A stretch of 64,000 nucleotides of DNA from NCBI GenBank assembly GCA_030267565.1, contig BRXU01000045.1, positions 136,501-200,500 on the forward strand, in the 5' to 3' direction. The notes below the pieces were generated by a model that did no database searches, was not told the DNA's origin, and was given only the letters and a program-made list of their open reading frames with translations. Positions within the stretch are counted from its first letter, which is position 1. Every line of letters starts with the position of its first letter. A program made the position numbers and the translations under genes. The stretch comes from Pleodorina starrii. Taxonomy: Eukaryota; Chlorophyta; Chlorophyceae; Chlamydomonadales; Volvocaceae. Positions 48,001-60,109 of the stretch are shown in pieces.

Positions 48001-49936
48001 AGGGGCGGGCGCGTTAGCGGCTTCCGACCCACAATATTGACGTGGATGTCGAATGTGGATGGGTGGAGCGGAGGCGAGCCGCCATCAGGAGATAGGGCGG
48101 GGGGCCCTCAAAGAGTAGTGCGTCGGATCTCGTATGCCCCAAAATCCCCAAATGCCGAACTCCTCATCAGTAGTGATAAACACGAGGAACACAAACGAAC
48201 CATGGGCCACCAGATACAGCAAAGCAAAGACATGTCCAGGCTATTTACAAATCTTGGACCTTTGAGGCCGTTGTTCCAGCGGGAGCAACAGAGAGGTGTG
48301 TACCGGTACAAGAACACACGCTCCGAAACACACGGGGCGGTGCCTGGCGGTGCATGTGCCCCGCTGTCCATGCCGTGCTTTCCTTCGTCCAGATTCATCC
48401 AAGACGATCCAAGCCTTGCACATCCAACAACAGCAACAATAACATCGTCACCAACAAAAGCTTCCGCCGCGAGGGAACACGCCGCGAGGGAGCACTGTTG
48501 CGAATTGTCTTTCGTTCATTTGTGTGAGTCGTGTTAATAACATAGCACAGCTTTATGCCGCCGTAGCGGAAATGTCATATGCGCCGTTCAGCTCCAGAGG
48601 CTTTCCAACGTGAGGACTAAACTAAAAACTACCTTTCCCTTACGGAAGGAGACGCTCCACCACTTGGCTAACGAGGCGGAAGACTCGGCCTGCACGAAAC
48701 TCTGTCCTCAACAAGTCAATGAAGGGAACTGCGGCAGTACGGTACACCGACACGCTTCGCAATCATGATGGCAGCGACGAATTCACGCCGTCAATCCACC
48801 CCCCAGCCAGGTCAAGCATTTATGCTGAAGCCCTGCCTTCTCCCCGTCGTCCGAAGGGTGAAAAGGGGAGAAGGCCCAGTCGATATAAGTCGATGTCACA
48901 CGGCACACACTCCATGCTCATTTCACCCAGCACAAATTTCAAGCACAAGTTTCATGTTGAGCAATATGTATACAGCATGCCAAGGAAGCCGAAATTCACC
49001 GGAGATACGCGGTCATTCACGGCTCATGCATACCGGTACAGGGCGCGCAAGTACCTCCCAAGCAATCCGACATGCAGCTAAGCGCTATTTTTACATGGTT
49101 ATCCGCATCCGCTATCGGCACGAATTTCCAACGGACGTTTGCACCTTTCATGGACCATGCATCCTCGGAGTCCAGCGAGCCCTCCACTCCAATCAAAGCT
49201 CAAAGGAACTTGTTGGCTGTGTACAGGATATGCCAGCATTACGATCCGGACGAAAGCGCTGCCACGTAGGACGTCTCAAAATTCGCTGGGTGCACGGCAG
49301 TTGGCCATTGTTCGACGACACGCAACCAACTGGATAACACTGCGGACGCTCCAGCAGCAGTATTGGTTTGCGACTTGCTCTTTGATTGCATAAATTCCTT
49401 AAAGGCGGTGCTGAAGGTGAAGGCCAAATAACTGCCGGATGTCAAAACGGCGAGCGTTCCTAGGGCGGTCATCGGCGATACTTGAGGCGAGTGCGAGACA
49501 GACGACTGCTGCGGTGCGATGCAAACATCGCAACTATTTTGATCGGCCATGTATGATAATGTATGAAGTCGCTGCTAGATACGGGGTACTGCGAGCGGAT
49601 CGCCGTTCGATACGCTCGATACGATCTTCAAATAGGCGCACGCACCCGCTTGTCAGGCGCTATACTGCACCACTTCAATTGAGAAGATGTCAATTTTATA
49701 TTATATATTACTACGGGTGGAAGCCTACAACCTGAAACGTGGTGGCCAGTTCACGTGTTACGGGTTGACGCGAAATAAACCTCCCACGCCGCCGCCGTGA
49801 CATAAACCTCCCACGCCTTTCACGCTAACGCACGGCGCACGAACGCACGGGCATATCTGCCTCGGGAATGTATTTGCCGCTGCGCCACCCCACCCCAGCC
49901 CACCCTGCATCCTTTTGCCCCTATGTGCCTCCTACA

Positions 49937-49980
49937 GGACCTCCAATGTTACAATGGAGGTCCTTACATTGGCAATGTAA
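49937..49980. repeat. Pair of adjacent short hairpins
   Basis: GGACCTCCA, nine bases, TGGAGGTCC (49937-49963), followed at once by TTACATTG, G, CAATGTAA. They lie downstream of the minus-strand coiled-coil gene stop and could be part of a 3' end or a foldback remnant. Confidence 0.6.
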
Positions 49981-50194
49981 GTCGGCAAAACACACGTCTC
50001 GCAGCCCTTCCCCCGTATCGCAGCCTTCCCCATTCCCCCCCAGCACACCGCCTGTTACGGGTACCACCAGCGCTGCCCTTCGTCGCGAGCCTTCTTCCGT
50101 GCCGTACACAGCTCGCCGTACCCTGTCCCGTACGCATGTCCCCCGCACGCGTCGCAGCTGGCCAAACCCACATTCTTCGTCTTCTTCTGTCAAA

Positions 50195-52903
50195 TCACTG
50201 CCCGTCGCCTTCATTGCCATTCGTGTGGGCCACGTAGCCGTCCGCCGGCGTCTCCAGCGTGGCATCCGCCGCCTCCGCCTCCGCCTCCGCCGTCGCCGTC
50301 GTCTCAAGTGGCGCCGCCGTCGCCTCGAGTGGCGGTGGGGCCGCGCCCGCGCCGCCGTCGTCCTCATCCATCGTAGCGGTCAGGTTCCCGCCGTCGTCAG
50401 CGGCGCCGGCGCCGGCGGCGTCGGCGACACCGCCGCCGGCCTCTACATGCAAGTACGGCACATGTTGCTGTGCGTACGACACCAGACGCTCCAGGTGGGC
50501 TCGCTGCTCCGCCAGGTGCGCCTCGCGCTCCTGCCTGTACGGCAATACGGCACCAACGGTTTAATATAACGGAAGAGATCATCATGGCAATCCACCACTC
50601 CCCCGACCGACCGACGGACAGACAGCCCAGCTGCCGATCAATGGTTCGAATGGTAACACGACGACATGCTTACGATGCCACCCATAACCCACATATGCTT
50701 CCCTCATGCTGCCACCGACGCAGGCACCTCCCCTCCTCCCCTCCTCGCCTCCTCCCCTCCTCGCCTCCTCCCCTCCTCGCCTCCGCCCCCCACCTGTCCG
50801 CCTCCGCCCTTGTCCGCGCCGCCGCCAGCTCCTCCAGCAGTGAAGCCACCTGCGTGCAACGAACGAAACCCGTCCGGGCGTTTCGTCAGCTCGTTCCGTT
50901 GGGCCCCACCCCACCCGGCCCCACCCGGGCCCTGATGGCTGGTTGGTTGGCTGGGCTGGCGCGGATGCGTGGATCGTTGTTCGGGTTGAACGGGGTTAAA
51001 CAATCCTCCAACCTCGTAACACACATACACACATACACATGCAGCCCCTCACGCCCTTCTCCCACCGCAAGGGGAGCGGCCCCTCAAGGGTAGCGGCCCC
51101 TCAAGGGTAGCGGCCCCTCACGCCCTTCTCCCACCGCAAGGGGGAGAGTGCTTAGGCGGTCTTTCCGTCGGGGCTGGGTTAGCAGCCCCTGGCCAGCGTC
51201 AGGGCCCGGTCAGATACTGTAACGAGACACATGCACACATATATACATACACGCAAACACACACACATGCGCATACAAACGCATACACACATGCACATAC
51301 ACACACATACACGCACACGCACACACCCACCTGCAGCGTCAGCCTCGACGACTCCGCAAGCTCCTCCTCGCGCCGCCGCTGCAGCGACTACGACATGCAG
51401 AGGCGTGTGTCAAGTGTTGCATCTCAAAATCTCGGAATGGCCGCGGAATCGGAACGGCCGAGGCGGAACATACAAGGTGCGGGCGGTACGGCACTCTCGC
51501 TCCTAAAACATGACGTCCTTGGACAAAAAAGGGTTGACACGCGGGCCACATACACGATCAGACCCATCCAAAGGTACCCATACTCGTAAGCCGCGGCAGC
51601 AACAGCACCGGACTATCCCCGACATGACAGGTACGGCACACCGTCCTGCCGTACCATCCGTACCTGCAGCGCGTCGTGCGCGTCCAGCGCCGCACGGTCT
51701 GCGGCGTCCTTCGCGGCGTGGCTGGCCTGACACTCTGCGCGACAGAGGCGGCGGCGGCAGCGGCGGCGGCAGCGGCGGTAGCGGAGAAGGAGGAGGGGTA
51801 ACGCGGTCAGGGCCGGTCTACGGTAACAACGGTAACCACCGCATCCATGCAGGGACACCTTGAAAGGCTCACCAACTCCCTTTGCCCTTCCCGCCCTTCC
51901 TCACCCTTCCGCTTTGCGCTCACCCTCGCGCTGCGGTGCTGGCTTGGAAGCCCCACCAACTCCCTTCCCCGCCCTTCCCTTCCCTTTCCTTCCCTTCCCC
52001 GCCCTTCCTCACTCCCCGACGCACTGCGCCGCTTTGTGCCTCACCCCTCCGCTGCGTCGCTCGGTCCTCCTCCGCAATGGTCAGCTCCTTCCGGGCGCCC
52101 TGCAAGTCAAGAGCGAGCTCACTGCTGCGCGCCTCGTACTCTGTACGATCGAATTGCAGTACAGACGGGTGAAGCGGCGCGGGGCCGCGGGGGGTTTTAG
52201 AGTAGACGACGAGCGTCCGAGCAGGCAGTGTAAGGGCTGATTGACGGGCTGATTGATACGGGAAGGCGGAAGCAACCCAGGGGAAGGCACGGGAAGGCGG
52301 AAGCAAATCAGGAAAAGAAGGGAGTGAGAGAGCAGGCGATCGAGCGGAGCATCGTGCGTAGCAAATCACAATGGCGGCTAGGAACGGAGTGAAGAGTTAG
52401 GAGTTTGTGAGATTGTGACCCGTGGGTCGGTGGCGATCGAGTGAGGTGTAACCTGAGAACCTGGGAGTGAGGCGCGGGTAGCTAGTGTACTCACGCCGGC
52501 CGCGGCACTGAGGCTGTGAGACCCGCGCGCACGCAGGGGCGCGAAAACAAGCAAGGAGCGGTGTATGAGCTCCGATTGATGCCGAAATGCCGATGTGGCA
52601 AGAAGAGGTGGGAGAGGTCGGCGTCCTCGCTCGTCGACGCAGGTGGTTTGGCGCGGCCTTGAACCCGCGGCTTTGAATCGGTTCCGATAATATGACGCGG
52701 TGCGCGGCCTTTCGTGCAGCTGCCAGACCACAGCCTCACGAATTTGGCAGATAGGAACCGCGAGAGGGCTCGGCGTCAGCGCCAAATATTATGCTTTGGA
52801 ATTCGGCGTTACAGACAGCGAATTCGCGAGAGGGAAAAAATAGCGCACCTCCGAGGTGCCGCCGTGCTTCCCGCCAAAGCTCGCGCTGCGGATCTGCGGC
52901 CAT
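50195..52903 (-). CDS. Small coiled-coil protein of unknown function
   Basis: Six exons join in phase: 52903-52849 (ATG), 52140-52045, 51734-51664, 51378-51331, 50849-50794 and 50534-50195 (TGA), for 221 residues. It begins MAADPQRELWREARRHLG and continues as an almost unbroken heptad-like helix: YEARSSELALDLQGARKELT, HAAKDAADRAALDAHDALQ, REEELAESSRLTLQVASLLE and REAHLAEQRAHLERLVSYAQ. The tail is Ala/Glu/Gly-rich and acidic and probably disordered. I do not recognise the family; a scaffold or adaptor role is only inferred from the coiled coil. Every exon is short and each splice preserves the helix, which supports the model. Two donors are GTACGG or GTGGGT. Its start is 210 bases from a possible divergent gene. 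Confidence 0.8.
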
Positions 52904-53113
52904 CTTTCCTTCCTTGCCGAGAAAAGACAACGTCTGTGTTCTAATTTGTGGGTAGGTAGGTAATAAAACGCGCGACTCGTCGGTTTGAGAGCTTTTCTGT
53001 GAGGCGGAGGCCGTGGCCTACGGGGGCGCCGTTTACAGTGCCGGAGCCGCGACAAGCTGCAAATTCCTCCACAGCTAGTTCTCCACAGCTATCTTCCTCC
53101 GAAGTACGTAATT
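52904..53113. promoter_or_regulatory. Putative bidirectional promoter
   Basis: 210 bases lie between the ATG of the coiled-coil gene (-) and the ATG of the tentative small gene (+). No TATA or Inr could be fixed by eye. The assignment rests on spacing and on the plus-strand gene being real. Confidence 0.35.
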
Positions 53114-54124
53114 ATGGCCATTATGGCTAACGAATTCGCAGTCGAGATGATGGTTTGGCGGCCTGAAGCGCGAATTGGGGTCAAAGCGAGCGTGGGACTG
53201 GAGAAGGCCGTACGTACTGAAACAAACGCAAGGCTTGCCAGCAGGACTTCCGGAAGCACCGTTTGGTCGTGTTCATTTCGCCCACTCAACATGTCGTCAT
53301 TGTCATATTACCAAACACGAGAACTCACGAGATCATCGTGCTTGCGTTTGATCAAATCAAGGCCGGAGCCTGCTGCTTCCTTTTTCCACCGCCCCCACCA
53401 TAGAGCGTGCGAAGCGGCGGCAATTGCACCTGATCGGGCGCCCACCGGTGTGACTGAGCTGTGAAAGCTGGTCTCCCTTGTAATAGCTCGCACCGTAAGT
53501 TCGTAACTGAAGCCCTGAAGAGTTCTGAGAGTTCCTCTGCGCCTTAAAACGTTAAAAGGCTGCTCTCTGCAGCGGCAGGTGGGAGACGAAGGATAGGACG
53601 TGTGGACTCCAATCGGTGCCTCCTCCAAATCCGGCAGCTCTTAACACACCGCTGCAGTGCACGACCGGGCTGCCTGGCTGGCTGGCTGGTCCGCTGAAAA
53701 AGAGAGGTTTGGTTCACCCTCTTGAAAGAAAGAATGGATTCAAGCCTCCGGAATGTTCTGCGCCAACTGGTTGCCAGCCGCATGCCACTACTGCAACTGG
53801 GTCTCCTTGCTGCCCGGTGACCAACGAACCTACCAACCGACTATTCAACCAACGGCCCACCCAACAACAGCTTCGGCCAAATGTGCGGCCTCTCGGGGCG
53901 TGCGGCGCTACTACATCCCATCCGGCGCCATCCGTCGCACCACCACCAGCCCCGTTTACGTAAGCCATGATTAAAACTCGTAACAAACCCGTAACTCACT
54001 CCTCACTCCTGCCCACTCGCTTCTTCCCCTCCTCCTCAATCCTCCTCCTCCTGATCGATCATACCTCACCACACTTCAGGCCGGCCTGGGGCGAGGCGTC
54101 TCTCGATCTCCGGCCCCGAGATAG
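53114..54124 (+). CDS. Tentative small spliced gene, function unknown
   Basis: The ATG at 53114 opens a 32-codon exon (MAIMANEFAVEMMVWRPEAR, then IGVKASVGLEKA) that ends at a perfect GTACGT donor (53209|53210). A later exon-like piece ends SGAIRRTTTSPVY at GTAAGC (about 53960). A last piece begins after CACTTCAG at 54080 and stops either at 54124 (TAG) or, in another phase, at 54146 (TGA). A possible mini-exon (QDFRKH) near 53250 would restore phase. The joins are not unique, so the product is unresolved. It would end about 60 bases from the stop of the convergent glycine-zipper gene. Confidence 0.35.
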
Positions 54125-54181
54125 AGTCCCGAGAGATACCGTTTGAGAGAAGGAAGGACACAACCCTCCCTCAGGGCCTCA

Positions 54182-55281
54182 TCACGGCTGGCGCTCCGAC
54201 TTGATATCTCCGATCTCGTGCTCGCCCAGAGTGGGCCGCCCGTGAGACTCCTCCACCGCCGCGCCGCCGCCGCCGCCGCTGCCGCCGGGTGACGCCGGCG
54301 GCGGCGCCGTCTCGCTGTCCCACACCGTCTCGGCCAGTGCCTCCTGCAGGCAGGCCGAGCGGCAACGGTGAAGCCGGGTAGCCCGAAGGGCCGCGCCGGG
54401 GCGCATCTGGTAAGACAACAACAACTGAATTTCCGCAAGCCACCTTTACGGATGACCCAACTGCATACGGGCACGATCCAAAGGGTGCCACAATCCACCA
54501 CAACTACCCACAACTACCGATTCGACTCCACAAGTCCACATGACCCAAAATAACGAGGTGTTGCGCAACACGCACTGTACAACACACGTGCTGTACTGCA
54601 CCCATCCGTACCCATGCTGTTCGTACCTGCTCGTCCGCCTCCATCCCCGCCTGTACGACACGCGGCGTGTCAAACTCCATCGCGCTGTCCACGTCAACGC
54701 CGCGCGGCACCTCCTTGCCCATGGCGCCGCCCGCCACCGCGCCCACCACCGCGCCCACCGCCGCCGCCGCCGCCGCCAGCGGCGCGCTCAGCGCCGCCGC
54801 CGCCGCCAGGCCGCCCGCCAGCGCCGCGCCGGCGGCTGTGCCCGCCACGGTTCCCATCACCGAGCTTCCGGGCTCGCCGTTCTCTCCCTCGATAACGTCC
54901 ACCTCAACCACCTGAATTGTGTACGGACAGTTACATGGGACGAGACGGGATGTAGGGACGACGGGATGTAGGGGGGGCAAAGGCGGTGTGGCGGACATTT
55001 ACACGTGTGTGTTTGTGCATGCGTTCTATCCTGATGGGACGCGTGAGTGAGCAAAGGTGATGTGTGAGGGGGCGTCGGTCGCCAGCAAAGGTCGCCAGCA
55101 AGGGGCGGATCGCGAGGATTGTGCCGCCGCGCGCCGCCCCGATGATACACGCACGCCGCAGTCACCAATGGCCCCGAAACCACAAAATCCCAACCACCAA
55201 CCGCCTGTACGTCCGTCCCAACCACCACAATGACTACAACCGCCGCCGTACCTCCACCGTTTGACGATGCTGGGGATCCAT
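54182..55281 (-). CDS. Glycine-zipper domain protein (5' end uncertain)
   Basis: Exons 54911-54627 and 54343-54182 (TGA) join in phase to an upstream exon ending at 55252. The centre is a classic glycine-zipper: VMGTVAGTAAGAALAGGLAA followed by further A/G-spaced helix and GAVVGAVAGGAMG, i.e. small residues every fourth position, as in proteins that insert into or pack within membranes. It is preceded by an acidic stretch (VVEVDVIEGENGEPGS) and followed by VPRGVDVDSAMEFDTPRVVQ and an acidic, Gly-rich tail ending IKSERQP. An in-frame ATG lies at 55281 (MDPQHRQTVE), but the frame stays open upstream to about 55690 (SEREIAEAELAATGAV and a Ser/Arg/Gln-rich part), so the real start may be in an earlier exon. 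Function unknown. Confidence 0.7.
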
Positions 55282-56990
55282 CGGGGGGCCCAACCACCCA
55301 GCGCCTATGCCTGCGCCTGTGCCTGCTGCCACCGCCCCGGCCTCTGTCTCTGTGTCTGTCTCAGCCGCAGCGGTCGTCACCGCCCCGGTTGCAGCGAGCT
55401 CCGCCTCCGCGATCTCCCGCTCTGACGGCTGGTCCGGCTGGCCTTGCTGCTGCTTCCGGCCGCTGGCGCTGGCGCTGATGCTTCTGCGGCTGCCCCTGCT
55501 GCTGCTGTAGCTGCTGTGGTAGGTGGTGCCAAAGGTACGGCTGCTACTGCGGTTGCCGTACTTGTCTTCGCCGGTGCCTGAGGGATATGCGGCGCAGCAA
55601 CGAGGGGTGGTTGATTGCGATTGTTGGGACTGGTGCCCTGTGGACGCGGCTGAGAGGGAGATGCTCTCAGCTAAGAAGCGCCTTCGGATTTCTCGTTAAA
55701 AGCCCCTTCCAGATTCCTCGTTGACAAAATTGCTTTATTCAGATAAGAAGAATTTTAAATGTGAGAAGGAAATTCTTGATACCGATTTCTCACTCATCCG
55801 TTGCCCTTGTCACGGTGTCGGAGCCGTCACACACATGATTAAGCCATCGCCCGCTGCGACGGGCGACGGCAAGGGACCCTCCTGCTTCGGATTTCCCGAT
55901 GAACAGATGATACAGCGCAACGCACCCGAGGATCCTTCCCTATCCTTCCGGGGTCGAGCCATTTGAAAAGCCCCTTCGATGTGCCGAGATAATATCGGGC
56001 GTAGTAATGATGAAGCGAAGCAAAATATTCCTTTGATGGCAGGTCTAATCAATGCGGCGGGCCCGAGGCCTCCCTCGCTGCGCTCATGACCCATGGGTCA
56101 GCGTCCCTCCGCGCGCGCGCGCGAGACACCAACCCCAGCGAACCGCTTACTTGGCTGGCCGGGACGACCTCCCGCGTCGAACGGCAAGACAATACTCTAA
56201 ACTGACGGCTGTCGTAACGTTATACAGTCGTATGTCGGTAAGCGGTCTCAACACGTTTCAGGAACTCACCCGTGGACGCCGCAAAGCGGGCAGCCGTGGC
56301 AGCACAAGGGCCCGGCAGAGCGCAGACAGCGCGGACGGTACTCCGACAGAAGAGGCAAAGAGCTGTTGATGTTGCCGTGGGGCGTGGAGACAGTAGAGGA
56401 GCTGGCTGGAGCGTTCCAGGGACGACGACGAGGCGAGGTGAGCTGAGAATCTCGCGAATCCGTGGTGCTTTAGAGCTGGCTGAGCGCATGCTATGCTGCG
56501 GGCATCGTTTTAATTATATCGTTGTATGCATAGTAGTAGTTGTCGCTTCGAAAGGAGTGAGAAGTTTATTTTACCAAGGAAAGGCTTGCAGCGCCCGAGG
56601 CCCGTGAGTTCAGGCGAATGACGTACCGCGGCGTTGGCCAAAGCATCATTAAATGTTTTGAATATCCTTGGGGCAAAGCCTCGGACCCTTGATTTATAGT
56701 CACATTTTTCCAAACAGTGGGATTGACAGGTCTCCGAATTGAAATTGCGGCGATGGGTGCGTCGATCGGTGCGGAAGGAGCGCCCCCCGCGTCATCGCAG
56801 CAGGCCGCAGCAGCCAGCAGCGGCGCTGCTACCCCTGCCGAAGCGGCCGCAGAGACGGCTTTTCATTCCGATTCAGGTCTTCATTTTGGTCTGGGTGGAA
56901 TGTCCTCTAAACCAAGAAATAAAGGGAGTTTTGTAAAGGGGTCTGCTGCAAAACTAATATTTAACGAGAGGAGGCGCTGGGCCCCCTTTG
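55282..56990. other. Region upstream of the BTB units; part of the glycine-zipper gene 5' end
   Basis: 55282 to about 55690 is probably coding for the glycine-zipper gene (minus strand). Beyond it lies lower-GC DNA with a minus-strand ORF (56094-55810, with ALRCIICSSGNPKQEG) and a plus-strand ORF starting at 56717 or 56753 (HFGLGGMSSKPRNKGSFVKG) that runs straight into the repeated unit at about 57000. Neither is recognised. Confidence 0.35.
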
Positions 56991-56999
56991 CCTGCCAGC

Positions 57000-59830
57000 G
57001 CCCGCACATCCTGCCCCTGCCTCTGACCGGCCGCGACAACAACGACTCGATCAGGATGCATGATCTGCAGTGAGAAGCGCCAGACGGGGTCTCTGCGACA
57101 GGTTGCGAACCAGATCTCGCGCCAAACGGCCGGCCTCCTCGCGAGACTTGATGCGCCGGTTCGCGGGGGACGGATTTGAACAGGTCCGCGCTTGTGAGTT
57201 CCATGGCAACGCTAGGTCCTGCGAGGTCCTGCGGGTGCGCCTGCCGCCCTCTGTTGCCTGCCGCTGGCGGAGGGCCGAAACCGTCTGGGAACTCCGAAGC
57301 GCATTGTCCGCACCTGGGAGAACGAAAAATCGTTGGGCTGGTGTCCACGCGTGGCTGTTCCTCACTACCACGGCATCCTCACCCTTGCTGAATGAAACCC
57401 ATGAGCAGAGTACGGACCACCGGCCACCATTCTTCTGGTCTATGGTCGGCCTACCCTGCTCATGAGGAGTTAGGACCAGTGGGAGGCAGCGCATAGGTTT
57501 GCATGTAATTATAACCTACTCGGTAAGTCCCACCGCTAAGTAGGATGAGCGATCGCTAATTTGTACGTTCCCGCCGGCTCCAGAACCATGAGCCCTAAAT
57601 CGTATTTAAAATTTTGGCTGCACTTTAGCATCGTTTTCCTGCTTCGTTTATGATAGACCATTTCCTTGGTGAACTGCGGCCAAAACGAATTCAAACAAAT
57701 AACAACCAGCTCCGTGCGCACTTCCGGTTCGCCTGGCCATTACAAGCTCATCGAAGCGTGTAACCACTCCACGCAACGCATGGACACTTTCCGGGGATCC
57801 TACTTTGCAGAAATGACCAAACGGAAGCTGGACAGCAGCGACCTTGCATACGAAGAGGAGGCTCCTGATCTGCGCATCTTCGTTGCGGGACGAGACGAGC
57901 CGTTCTCCGCTCATCGGGACTTGCTTAAGTTTTACAGCTTAGTCATAAGGGGACTACCGTGCGCGGCTGCTGACGAGGTGACGACTTGGGACCTACGAGG
58001 CGTTGTGCTGGAGGATGAGACACAGCCAGTCAGCGCTGACGTCGTCAAGGCATGGCTAGACATTATTTATTCTCGCACGGATGTCGCAAGGCCGGGATCT
58101 CCCCCAAGTAGCCTGCGGGAGTGCGTCAGCCTGCTCAAGTTCGCGGACTTTGCGCAGACCTCCGTCCCGCTGCTGCGCGAGATCGCCGGCAGATTCGCGG
58201 AGGACGCCAGAGCATTTGTCGAGGTTATCCTCAGCATGGACTGCCGGCCGCGCCTGCTGCTGCACGACTGCTCATACTCTGGCCCCAGTGCTTTAGGGCT
58301 ATATCAGACCAGCGGCATGACGGGCGTCGAATCCAGGGTGCTCGTGCCCGCCGCCGCCCTTGACCTGCCCCGCATCCGCGCCGCCACGTCTGCAGATCTC
58401 GAGGCCGCGCTCTACCTGGCGGCGCGGCTGGATCTGCCGCCTCTTATCGCCCTGCTGCGGAGCTTCATCCGGGCCCAGCTGCTGATGTTTAACAAATCTA
58501 GGGTCATCGACTTGGCCACCATCTATTCTGCCCGAGTGCTGAACAGCCTGCCGCGCCAGGTACTGTTGGAGGGCTTCTTGGAGAGCAGCCTCGTCGGCAT
58601 GTCAGAAGGCGTGGACCTCGAAGGCGGCGTAAAAGGGGTCTTCAAGTCGGGCCTCGTTGCAGGGTGTTTTGGGCGGCGCGTCGGGGATTCCACAGCAGAC
58701 GGCGAGATGAGTTATGCGCAGGTCCAGGGCGTCGGGTTGGTTCTGAAGCAAAACATTAACGGCCGGGGCATGCTGCATCTCACGCCGCTGCTGGGGGGCT
58801 TGGCGCCGGAGGAGCGCCAGACGATGGTGACCGAGTGCATGGCCCGGGCGGCGGCAGCGGCAGCGGGCAGCAGCAGGCCGGGCGGCAGCAGCCGTGCAGC
58901 CAGCTAACCTAACAGCTACCGACGCTGCACGTGTAGATGTGTGTGTGGTGCGCTCGCGTGGGGGAGGGTGTGCAGGAGTGGCCGTGGCGAGGTGGCGGCT
59001 GGAGGTGGGCCCTGGGTGGTGCTGAAGGTCACGGCTGTTGAGCTGTGGATCGTGTGAACCGAAGCTTGCTAGCTGTGGGTTCATGAAAGAACAGAGCGAG
59101 GCGACGCGAGGTGAAGCCAAGACGATTAGCCAGCACCGCGGGGGCGGACGGAGGCACCATTGGGCAGGGGGCTTTTGACGTGTGCCACACTGCGTGCGCA
59201 ACACCAGAGTTCAAGATGGAGCAGGCCGACGAAAGTAACGAGAGTAACGATGGAACACACATACGAGGACACACGTGCGTGCTGCGTGTATTCCGACACC
59301 GAAAGGGGGGCCTCGACACCGAAAGGGGGGCACCGTCCGGAAGAGGTGATCGCACTCGGAGCGTACTTTTGCATTGCACATACACACACCACCAGGCAAT
59401 AAATCGATTCCCATGCATTACCGCATGTGCGTCGCTGTAATACGGCACCACGGGTCTTTGTCTCTGTGTGTTTTGAGGGGAGTAGTGGTGGTGATGACTG
59501 CACCACTGTGAGGTTGGCCGTCATGTTGGCCACTGCTGGGCGCCGCTCAGTGGGGGGCCGGCCCAGCGGGCAATGTGGGTGGAGACGGCCCTGGCGACTA
59601 GTATGGCGTAAAGGAGGGTAAGAATTGGTCCGGAGGGTTAGGTACTGTCTGAGTACCCAGAGCAGAAGGGCCAGCGGCCCAGGATCGGCACCCCATAATA
59701 CGTACCGCAGGATGACGGCGCGCGTGGGAGTGAGGTTTCCGCGGCGCAAACCTTGTTGTTGTGGTGGTGGATATTGTTGACGTTTCAGGTGTTACACTGT
59801 GGACGACTCGTCCTGAGAACGGACGGGCTA
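57000..59830 (+). repeat. Tandem duplication unit 1 (carries BTB gene 1)
   Basis: It starts near CCGCACATCCTGC and ends near GTCCTGAGAACGGACGGGC. Unit 2 repeats this sequence in the same order: the pre-gene region, the BTB gene, the post-gene region (GGAGGTGGGCCCTGGGTGGT) and the end block (GGCCGTCATGTTGGCCACTG). Outside the BTB frame no gene is supported in the unit, although antisense frames are open in both copies. Confidence 0.8.
57813..58907 (+). CDS. BTB/POZ-domain protein, tandem copy 1
   Basis: Single exon of 364 residues. The start MTKRKLDSSDLAYEEE is chosen because the upstream in-frame Met (MDTF) is Leu in the paralogue, and the start follows a good acceptor-like CTACTTTGCAG that may end a 5' UTR intron. 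The BTB fold covers about residues 20-125: DLRIFVAGRDEPFSAHRDLL, KFYSLVIRGLP, VVKAWLDIIYSR and SLLKFADFAQTSVPLLREIA. The C-terminal 240 residues are helical and of unknown type (AALYLAARLDLPPLIALLRS, LLGGLAPEERQTMVTECMAR). BTB proteins usually dimerise and recruit Cullin-3 ligases; here that is inferred. It is about 85-90% identical to copy 2 by eye. Confidence 0.85.
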   Translation: MTKRKLDSSDLAYEEEAPDLRIFVAGRDEPFSAHRDLLKFYSLVIRGLPCAAADEVTTWDLRGVVLEDETQPVSADVVKAWLDIIYSRTDVARPGSPPSSLRECVSLLKFADFAQTSVPLLREIAGRFAEDARAFVEVILSMDCRPRLLLHDCSYSGPSALGLYQTSGMTGVESRVLVPAAALDLPRIRAATSADLEAALYLAARLDLPPLIALLRSFIRAQLLMFNKSRVIDLATIYSARVLNSLPRQVLLEGFLESSLVGMSEGVDLEGGVKGVFKSGLVAGCFGRRVGDSTADGEMSYAQVQGVGLVLKQNINGRGMLHLTPLLGGLAPEERQTMVTECMARAAAAAAGSSRPGGSSRAAS

Positions 59831-60109
59831 AGATCCGGGAAGCGGAAGGCCTTTATGTGGGGCACGGATTTGTTCCTGTTCACCCAGAAACATCGGTGGT
59901 CCCCCTTGCCTACCCGCACATCCTGCTCCTGCCTCTGATCGGCCGGGACGACGATGACTCGATCGGGATGCATGATGTGCAATGAAAAGCGCCAGACGGG
60001 GTATCTGCGACAGGTTGCGACCAGATCTCGCGCCAACCGGCCTCCTCGCGAGACATGCTGCGCCGGTTCACGCGGGAAATGAACTTTGCGCTGACCTCCG
60101 GCAATATAA

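Larger units (their letters stand above)
47781..50194. other. Convergent intergenic region after the LRR gene
   Basis: Lies between the stop of the LRR gene (+) and the stop of the coiled-coil gene (-). The stretch 48100-49860 is lower in GC. A minus-strand start at 49550 (MADQNSCDVCIAPQQ) runs into a hydrophobic segment (ALGTLAVLTSGSYLAFTF), and a second exon-like piece (WSMKGANVRWKFVPIADADN) lies at about 49200-49055. The pieces can be joined but not uniquely, and I recognise no family. A plus-strand ORF at 48719-49081 competes. Confidence 0.35.

Noticed and set aside
51041..51150. Direct repeat of CCTCACGCCCTTCTCCCACC in a coiled-coil-gene intron
   Set aside because: A simple local duplication without CRISPR-like spacing or further copies.
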